From Alphaproteobacteria bacterium (GTDB lineage Bacteria; Pseudomonadota; Alphaproteobacteria; GCA-2731375), in NCBI GenBank assembly GCA_030746295.1, contig JASLMY010000032.1, positions 1-28,051 on the forward strand: a stretch of 28,051 nucleotides of DNA. Direction: 5' to 3'. This document shows positions 23,686-28,051 of this stretch, piece by piece. The position numbers were made by a program, and so were the translations under genes. Below the pieces are notes generated by a model, which made no database searches, had not been told where the DNA came from, and worked only from the letters and a program-made list of their open reading frames with translations. Numbering within the stretch: position 1 is the first letter of the stretch; the number at the start of each line of letters is the position of its first letter.

Positions 23686-24441
23686 TCAGAGGAGCCGCTC
23701 GAGCGGCACGCCGCGCAGGTCCATCTCGTAGTCCAGGCCGACCACCGGCGGGCGGGCGTAGTACCAGGTCAGGCCGGCCGTGGCAGCACCTCGTGCGACG
23801 ATCTCGTCGGCGAAGAAGGGATGCGGGTCGTAGACGGTGTAGACCTGGGTCGCGCTCGCTTGCCCCCAGCCGACGTCGAGCGCCGCCATCCGGGTCTCCA
23901 TCGCGCTCAGCACGTAGCGGGCCTTTTCGGTCATCGCCTCGGCCGACTGGTCGCCCAAGCGGATGATCCGCTCCTCGTAGCTGCCAGCACCCTCCGGCGC
24001 CTCGCCCGAGCCGGCGATGACGAAGCTCGGCCCGTCGGCCTCGGCAGGTGCCGGCACCGTGTAGCAGAAGGCCTCGAAGCTCGGCTCCGGCGGTGGTGCT
24101 ATCTCCGGGCAGACATTCGAGCGGGCGACCGGGTTCTCCTCGTCCCGGAAGATGCCCCAGCGTTCCAGCGTACCGACATAGACGCGGTTGAAGGCGACGA
24201 AGCCCGCTTCCGAGAACGGCTCGGGCGAGCGCAGCTCGCAAGCGCAGAAAGCCGTTAGCGGCCGGCCGAGAGCGGTCAGGTGCGCCTCGATGGCACGGAA
24301 GCCGTCCACGACCGGCAGGGGCTGGCGGAAGCGCGCCCGCTCGATGGCGAAACCGGGCGCCGCGCGCACCCCGCCCGAGTACTGAAACGGCCCGCGCACA
24401 TAGTGGTAGCCGCCCGGCTCGAACAACGCTGTCTCGGTCAT
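23686..24441 (-). CDS. RidA-superfamily-like protein with apparent internal duplication (possibly CnbZ-type deaminase family)
   Basis: 251 residues from the ATG at 24441; the long frame upstream covers other genes. It starts FEPGGYHYVRGPFQYSGGV. Two halves look alike. The first has FVAFNRVYVGTLERWG, then NPVARSNV and SFEAFCYTV; the second has TQVYTVYDPHPF, then YYARPPVVGLDYEMDLRGV. Both resemble the RidA strand order ending in the substrate Arg (xARSxV) and a final VEIEA-type strand. I also loosely recall this family being labelled 2-amino-5-chloromuconate deaminase CnbZ, but cannot confirm that here. A role in hydrolysing enamine/imine or aminomuconate-type compounds is inference. It lies 39 bases before the TPR gene on the same strand. 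Confidence 0.55.
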   Translation of the reverse strand: MTETALFEPGGYHYVRGPFQYSGGVRAAPGFAIERARFRQPLPVVDGFRAIEAHLTALGRPLTAFCACELRSPEPFSEAGFVAFNRVYVGTLERWGIFRDEENPVARSNVCPEIAPPPEPSFEAFCYTVPAPAEADGPSFVIAGSGEAPEGAGSYEERIIRLGDQSAEAMTEKARYVLSAMETRMAALDVGWGQASATQVYTVYDPHPFFADEIVARGAATAGLTWYYARPPVVGLDYEMDLRGVPLERLL

Positions 24442-24702
24442 GACGCTCGTTCCCCTGCTGCCCGATCGCAACCGAATCGCGGCCACGTTAGACCGTGGCG
24501 GCGCGATGGTCCAATCCGGAAACCCGGCCAAGCTGGCCCGATCACACAAGCTTTTGTTGCCGAGACCGGCCCCCTCTGCGACAATTCGACGCATGAGTCG
24601 GGTCCGTCGAGCGTGCGCGGGGGATCCTCGTTGACGACGTGATCGCGTCCGGTGCCCGGCCCCGGACGGCTCCTGGACCGCGACGGCAATAGAGGTAACG
24701 TC
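24442..24702. other. Divergent intergenic region between the RidA-like and secreted-protein genes
   Basis: 261 bases with both promoters expected inside. An inverted repeat, GCCACG-TTAGAC-CGTGGC at 24482-24499 (6-base arms, 6-base gap), could be an operator. No clear -10/-35 pair is seen. Short open frames here have the look of shadows, without ribosome sites. Confidence 0.35.
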
Positions 24703-25512
24703 ATGACCGCTCGAATATTGACCGCTCTCTTGGTTCCGGCCGCTCTTCTGTCCCTTTCGGTCGCTGCGCAAGCGGCGACGATCGAGCCGCAGGTCCTGGC
24801 CCTGATCGATTCCCGCGGCGCCAAGGCGCTGACCTGCGACGATGCGGAATGCGTCGCCGAGATCAGTGCCTTCTGTATGGAGCCGGGACGGCCCGGCCCG
24901 GACCACAATTCGCCCTACCGCCTGGCCAAGGGCGCGGACCTGGCACTGGTGGCCCACTACGCGGACGGCCGTAGCCGCCGGATCGACGCCGGCCAGATCC
25001 GCTTCCTCAGCCAACGGGGCTACAACGCCGTCCGGTTGAGCGTGCCGACAAGCGTGCTGCAAGCGTCGGGCGCCCAGAGCCTCGCCGTCGAGGTCGGCGC
25101 GCGGGTAGCGCTGCTGCCGGTGCCGTTGCCTAGCTATCAGATCCGCCACAGGGAGAGCGAGATCGAGGCCGCGCTCGGCCCCAACCGCATCGTCGGCGAG
25201 CGTCTCGTCGACAACGGCGGCGCCCGGGCCGACGGCGCCCGCCTGCTGAGCCGCCTGATCAACGCCTTGCCGGAGCGCGGCGAGGTCCCGGCCGCGAGGG
25301 CGCAGGGCCTTTGGCAGGCCGCGCTCGCCACCGCACCGAAGGCGACGCGGGCCGCCGGCGGCAAGTTGGCGCGCCGTAGCTACGAGCGCTGCCTCGGCGA
25401 CTTCGGTGCCCAGACGGGCTTCAGCTTGCGGGAATGCCTGCAGCACCGCCACGACCGCTATATGTGGCTCCTGAACCAGGTCTACTGGCAAAGCGTCGGC
25501 CCGCAGAGCTGA
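24703..25512 (+). CDS. Secreted protein of unknown function
   Basis: 269 residues from the ATG at 24703, with AGAGGT 6 bases before. A signal peptide covers MTARILTALLVPAALLSLSVAAQA (cleavage near residue 24). The mature protein has three Cys close together (45, 50, 58, in TCDDAECVAEISAFC) and two near the end (230, 245, in RCLGDFGAQTGFSLREC), suggesting disulfides in the periplasm. The middle has SRRIDAGQIRFLSQRGYNAVRLSVP, which looks like a beta-rich domain, and the C-terminus is helical (HDRYMWLLNQVYW). I do not recognise a family. A monocistronic gene, flanked by a GC-rich palindrome after its stop. An exported envelope or processing factor is possible, but nothing specific can be said. 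Confidence 0.65.
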   Translation: MTARILTALLVPAALLSLSVAAQAATIEPQVLALIDSRGAKALTCDDAECVAEISAFCMEPGRPGPDHNSPYRLAKGADLALVAHYADGRSRRIDAGQIRFLSQRGYNAVRLSVPTSVLQASGAQSLAVEVGARVALLPVPLPSYQIRHRESEIEAALGPNRIVGERLVDNGGARADGARLLSRLINALPERGEVPAARAQGLWQAALATAPKATRAAGGKLARRSYERCLGDFGAQTGFSLRECLQHRHDRYMWLLNQVYWQSVGPQS

Positions 25513-25517
25513 GCCGG

Positions 25518-25535
25518 CCGCCGGCGCGCCGGCGG
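25518..25535. repeat. Perfect 18-bp palindrome after the secreted-protein gene
   Basis: CCGCCGGCG followed by its exact reverse complement CGCCGGCGG, beginning 5 bases after the stop codon. It can fold as a 7-bp all-GC hairpin with a 4-base loop. No T-run follows, so it is at best a weak or Rho-assisted terminator. Confidence 0.45.
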
Positions 25536-25614
25536 ACCCACCCTCGGCGGCGAAGCAGCTATGGTCTAAGCTGACGGCCAAGCCACCATCAGCAGTCGAC
25601 GGGGGGCGGCGGGA

Positions 25615-26121
25615 TTGGCTTTGGACGAGCGTTACATCCAAGAGGCGGCGGACCGGGTCATGATCCAGGACCTCTTGGGCCGCTATGCCTTCGCCATCGA
25701 CTACGACAGTCACGACCCGGCCGCCTGGGCGGCACTCTTCACCGAGGACGGCCGCTTCGAGATCCCGATCATGCAGGTGGTGGTCGAGGGCCGGGCGGCC
25801 CTCCGCGACTTCGCCGCCGGGCTGCAACGCACTATTCCGGGCCTGCACCACGTCATGACCAACCTCGTGGTCGACCTCGACGGGGACCGCGCCACCGGAA
25901 GGTGCCAGCTCAACGAGTTCCTGCTGCGTCCCGAGGCCATCTACAACAATCTTCAGGGCTGGTACGAGGACGCGTACGTCCGCGACGGCCGGCGCTGGCG
26001 CTTCCGGTCGCGCAAGGTTTTCGTGCCCCGAGATTCGAGCCGCGTTACCACCGGCGGGCGCATCGGCGAGTATTTCGAGGCCTATCTCGACTTCTGCCGC
26101 CAGTACCGGCGCGACGCCTGA
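25615..26121 (+). CDS. SnoaL-like / NTF2-superfamily protein
   Basis: 168 residues starting at a TTG (a G-rich stretch GGGGGGCGGCGGGA lies just upstream; no ATG or GTG is available in frame before the conserved region). The sequence follows the SnoaL-like pattern: an N-terminal helix VMIQDLLGRYAFAIDYDSHDPAAWAALFTEDGRFEI, then GLHHVMTNLVVDLDGDRATGRCQLNEFLL and GWYEDAYVRDGRRWRFRSRKV. The cone-shaped NTF2 fold is used by hydratases, isomerases and dehydrochlorinase-type enzymes, with the catalytic residues poorly conserved. Substrate unknown. It is followed by the isochorismatase-like gene 32 bases later on the same strand and probably shares its transcript. Confidence 0.82.
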   Translation: MALDERYIQEAADRVMIQDLLGRYAFAIDYDSHDPAAWAALFTEDGRFEIPIMQVVVEGRAALRDFAAGLQRTIPGLHHVMTNLVVDLDGDRATGRCQLNEFLLRPEAIYNNLQGWYEDAYVRDGRRWRFRSRKVFVPRDSSRVTTGGRIGEYFEAYLDFCRQYRRDA

Positions 26122-26153
26122 CGCCCCCAGCATCCGTTCGACGGAGGACCGCG

Positions 26154-26834
26154 ATGCACGATTTCGAGATTCCGCAAGCCTATGTCGATCGCGTCACCAC
26201 GCGGCAGGGGCGACCGCACCTCGTCGAGAACCTGCAAGCCGCGCGGACGGCGCTGCTGGTGGTCGACATGCAGAACTATTACATGGCGGAAGGCCAGCAG
26301 GCCGCTTGCGCCATGGCCCGCGAGATCGTGCCGCGGGTCAACCGCCTGGCCGCCGCCATGCGCGCGGCCGGCGGCTTGGTCGTCTGGCTGCAAAACCGGG
26401 CGCCGTGGGGATCCCTGGAAAGCTGGTCGGTGGCGGGCGACCTCTTTCTGCCCGAGAAGCGAGAGCTGCGCTGGCAGTCGCTGCAAGAGGACGCCTTCGG
26501 CTTCGCCCTCTGGCCGGAGATGGAGGTTCACGACGCGGACGCGCGCGTCGTCAAGGAGCGCTTCTCGGCCTTTATCCAAGGCTCGTCGAACCTGCAAGCG
26601 CTGCTCGGCGAGCGCGGCATCGACACGGCTCTCGTTGCCGGCGTCTATACCAACGTCTGCTGCGACTCGACCGCGCGGGATGCCATGATGCTGAACTTCA
26701 GGACCTTGATGGTCTCCGACGGCTGCGCCGCCAGCACCGACGCCGAGCACGGTGCCGCCCTCTGCAATTTCTACCTCACCTTCGGCGACGTGCAGACCTC
26801 GGACGAGGTGATCGCTCTGCTCGACGCCTCGTGA
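26154..26834 (+). CDS. Isochorismatase-family cysteine hydrolase
   Basis: 226 residues from the ATG at 26154, with GGAGG 8 bases upstream. The cysteine-hydrolase triad is visible: Asp38 in LLVVDMQNYY, Lys134 in VVKERFSAF, and Cys169 in GVYTNVCCDSTARDAMM. It also has a cis-peptide-like AGVYTN turn. All are intact. The superfamily hydrolyses amides, carbamates or vinyl ethers, such as N-carbamoyl amino acids, nicotinamide and peroxyureidoacrylate. Together with the neighbouring RidA gene it recalls RutB-RutC of pyrimidine breakdown, but no other rut gene is seen, so that is only a hint. Convergent with the RidA/MaoC pair. Confidence 0.92.
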   Translation: MHDFEIPQAYVDRVTTRQGRPHLVENLQAARTALLVVDMQNYYMAEGQQAACAMAREIVPRVNRLAAAMRAAGGLVVWLQNRAPWGSLESWSVAGDLFLPEKRELRWQSLQEDAFGFALWPEMEVHDADARVVKERFSAFIQGSSNLQALLGERGIDTALVAGVYTNVCCDSTARDAMMLNFRTLMVSDGCAASTDAEHGAALCNFYLTFGDVQTSDEVIALLDAS

Positions 26835-26853
26835 CGGCGGCGGCCGTCGAGGC

Positions 26854-27249
26854 TCAATCGTCGAGGACGGCGGTGGCCTTGATCTCGATCAGCGCCTCCT
26901 CGCGGATCAGGCCGGCGACCCGCACGCCCGTCGCCGCCGGATAGGGCGGGCCGCCGAAGGCCTCGCGCCGGACCTCGGCGGTCCGGGCATAGTCGTCGAG
27001 GCTGGTGAAATACTCGGTCGTCTCGACGACATCGTCGAAGCTGGCGCCCGCGGCGGCCAAGACCTTCTCCATCTTCTGAAAGATGTGCCTGGCCTGCGCC
27101 ACGATATCGCCCGGGCCGACGATCTCCCGCCGCTCGTTCGTCGCGGTCATGCCGGAGATGAAGAGGAACCCGCCCGCCCGAACGGCCGGCGAAAAGGTCA
27201 GCCTGTCCGACCAGCCATCGTCGGTGTAGATCGGCTCGTAGCGCTTCAT
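26854..27249 (-). CDS. RidA (YjgF/YER057c/UK114) family protein
   Basis: 131 residues from the ATG at 27249, with AAGGAG upstream. The family core is seen: FSPAVRAGGFLFISGMTA, ARHIFQKMEKVLAAAGASFDDVVETTEYFTSLDDY and the terminal strand ALIEIKATAVLDD. True RidA has PARSCV with the substrate-binding Arg; here the matching segment reads PAATGVRV, so that Arg is replaced by Ala. It therefore probably belongs to a Rid subgroup without classical 2-iminoacid deaminase activity. Its start overlaps the MaoC-like stop by 4 bases (ATGA), so the pair is translated together in the order MaoC, RidA. Confidence 0.9.
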   Translation of the reverse strand: MKRYEPIYTDDGWSDRLTFSPAVRAGGFLFISGMTATNERREIVGPGDIVAQARHIFQKMEKVLAAAGASFDDVVETTEYFTSLDDYARTAEVRREAFGGPPYPAATGVRVAGLIREEALIEIKATAVLDD

Positions 27250-27725
27250 GCTTTGCTCCTTGAGTGCGCGCGGTCCCGCGAGCGCAACAGGTAGAGGTGA
27301 TGGCCGTCGAGGACCAGCTCGTCATGCTGGTTGTAGAGGCGCACCTCGAAGCCGACGCGGCCGCGCCCGCGCTCGGGCTGCAGCGCGACCGAGTTGACCT
27401 CGAATTCGGAGCGCAGCGTATCGCCGACGAAGACGGGGCGTCGGAACTCAGCACCCTGCGACAGGAAGGCGATCATCGAGGCGTTCAGCTGGCGCGCCAG
27501 CGCCGCCGCCCCCAGCGCGGTCATCGCCATCGTCAGGAGGCCGTGCGCGACGGGCTTTTCGTACCCATGCGCCTTGGCGTACGCCTCGTCGTAGTGGATC
27601 GGATGGGCATCGCCGGTGACCTCGGCAAAGACCTCGAACGCGCGCTCGGTGACGGGATTGGCGGCACCCTCGAAGCGGTCCCCGACCCGAAAGTCCTCGG
27701 CGAAGAGTTGCGCGACCTCGTCCAC
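27246..27725 (-). CDS. MaoC-family dehydratase (hot-dog fold)
   Basis: 159 residues from a GTG at 27725, the first plausible start before the conserved region. The frame stays open 47 codons further upstream, but that part has no family resemblance and includes the promoter region. The R-hydratase motif is intact: FAEVTGDAHPIHYD, with Asp39 and His44 as the catalytic pair, followed by the YEKPVAHGLLTMAMTALG segment and SQGAEFRRPVFVGDTLRSEFEV. MaoC enzymes add water to trans-2-enoyl-CoA or act as a related acyl-CoA binder. The substrate is unknown. It overlaps the RidA gene downstream and is divergent from the partial gene at 27895. Confidence 0.88.
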   Translation of the reverse strand: MDEVAQLFAEDFRVGDRFEGAANPVTERAFEVFAEVTGDAHPIHYDEAYAKAHGYEKPVAHGLLTMAMTALGAAALARQLNASMIAFLSQGAEFRRPVFVGDTLRSEFEVNSVALQPERGRGRVGFEVRLYNQHDELVLDGHHLYLLRSRDRAHSRSKA

Positions 27726-27894
27726 TGTCCCGTTGCCGTCGGTTCCGATAGGGTCGCCGATGCTAGCATGGTGGCGCCCCCGCCACACGCCCCGTAGCGG
27801 ACCGAAACGGCGCCCCGAAGCCGTCCCCGGGCCGTCGGCGCGTCCGTTACTGCTCAGCGCGCACAAGGCAGAAGAAGCACGAGGTACCTTTCAC

Positions 27895-28051
27895 ATGGCA
27901 CGTGAGCCCGCCATCAACGAAACTGCTCTCACCAAAGGCGAAATTCGCAAGCTCTACGCGCTTCGCAAATCGCTTGGCGACGACATCGCCGAGAAGGCCT
28001 TTGCCGAGTGGTTCGCGCAGAAGGCCACGAAGGTGTCAGCCGAGACGCAGC
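27895..28051 (+). CDS. Hypothetical protein, 3' end cut by window
   Basis: 52 codons are visible from an ATG at 27895, with GAGG 11 bases upstream. The fragment (MAREPAINETALTKGEIRKLYALRKSLG..., mixed charged helix, no signal peptide) looks like a genuine soluble protein because of low Pro and Gly and alternating acidic and basic residues. No family can be assigned from this much. The upstream gap (27726-27894) also holds a 10-bp palindrome, ATGCTAGCAT at 27760-27769. Confidence 0.5.
   Translation, partial: MAREPAINETALTKGEIRKLYALRKSLGDDIAEKAFAEWFAQKATKVSAETQ

Noticed and set aside
21157..24258. Long open frame on plus (1033 codons) antisense to the TPR and RidA-like genes
   Set aside because: It is a product of the GC-rich repeats on the other strand; composition is non-protein-like, with no ribosome site or motif. 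The minus-strand reading gives clear TPR and glycosyltransferase motifs.
24440..24634. 64-codon plus frame in the divergent region
   Set aside because: Overlaps the start of the RidA-like gene and has no ribosome site; likely chance.
23686..26133. 815-codon minus frame extending over the secreted-protein and SnoaL genes
   Set aside because: Only its C-terminal 251 codons, from an ATG at 24441, read as a real protein. The rest covers plus-strand genes and has shadow composition.
27760..27769. Palindrome ATGCTAGCAT as an operator
   Set aside because: Ten bases are short enough to occur by chance, and no promoter boxes fit around it; mentioned only within the partial gene entry.

Overview
This is a very GC-rich, gene-dense bacterial window. 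Protein types and codon use suggest an alphaproteobacterium, probably near the Rhodospirillales; this is inferred from gene content, as no rRNA or other marker gene is present. It reads as ordinary chromosome of a heterotroph rich in catabolic oxidoreductases. I see no rRNA, tRNA, insertion sequence, phage gene or CRISPR array. There are 29 supported protein genes, two of them cut by the window ends.

Layout. 1-2296 (minus): a DUF6807/PmoA-like protein, a homocysteine S-methyltransferase-like protein and a partial carboxymuconolactone-decarboxylase-family protein. 2364-3123: a GIY-YIG (DUF123) protein and, on minus, a tiny secreted His/Arg-rich protein. 3315-7190 (plus): a soluble hybrid histidine kinase, a DUF169 protein and a PEBP/YbhB-like protein. 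7233-13295: a split myo-inositol region. A dehydrogenase (iolG-like) and an SDR lie on plus; a Sel1-repeat protein, iolD and iolE lie on minus. 9118-9795 and 13568-14167: two paralogous tandem-PilZ proteins, both on plus, bracket the Sel1-iolD-iolE block. 14236-15460: a 54-residue membrane protein and a Crp-type regulator. 15519-19743 (plus): a likely operon of a large dimethylglycine/sarcosine-dehydrogenase-like flavoenzyme (DAO plus GcvT), an HCCA-isomerase/kappa-GST-like protein and a luciferase-like monooxygenase.

19756-20870 (minus): an iron(III) ABC-transporter binding protein whose promoter carries a perfect 21-bp Fur-type palindrome. 20970-24441 (minus): a RidA-like protein, a 12-TPR protein with a GT9-like glycosyltransferase domain, and an overlapping DUF6165 gene. 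24703-25512: a secreted protein I do not recognise. 25615-27725: SnoaL-like and isochorismatase-like genes (plus) converge on MaoC-like and RidA genes (minus). 27895-end: the start of an unidentified small gene.

How the parts fit. iolG, iolD and iolE cover inositol oxidation, dehydration and ring cleavage, while iolB, iolC, iolA and a transporter must lie elsewhere. The flavoenzyme operon looks built for oxidising an N-methylated compound, probably feeding one-carbon units to folate. The PilZ pair implies cyclic-di-GMP control of something local. The most interesting targets are the PilZ pair around the iol block, the TPR-GT9/DUF6165 couple, the apparent internal duplication in the RidA-like protein, and the uncharacterised flavoenzyme operon.
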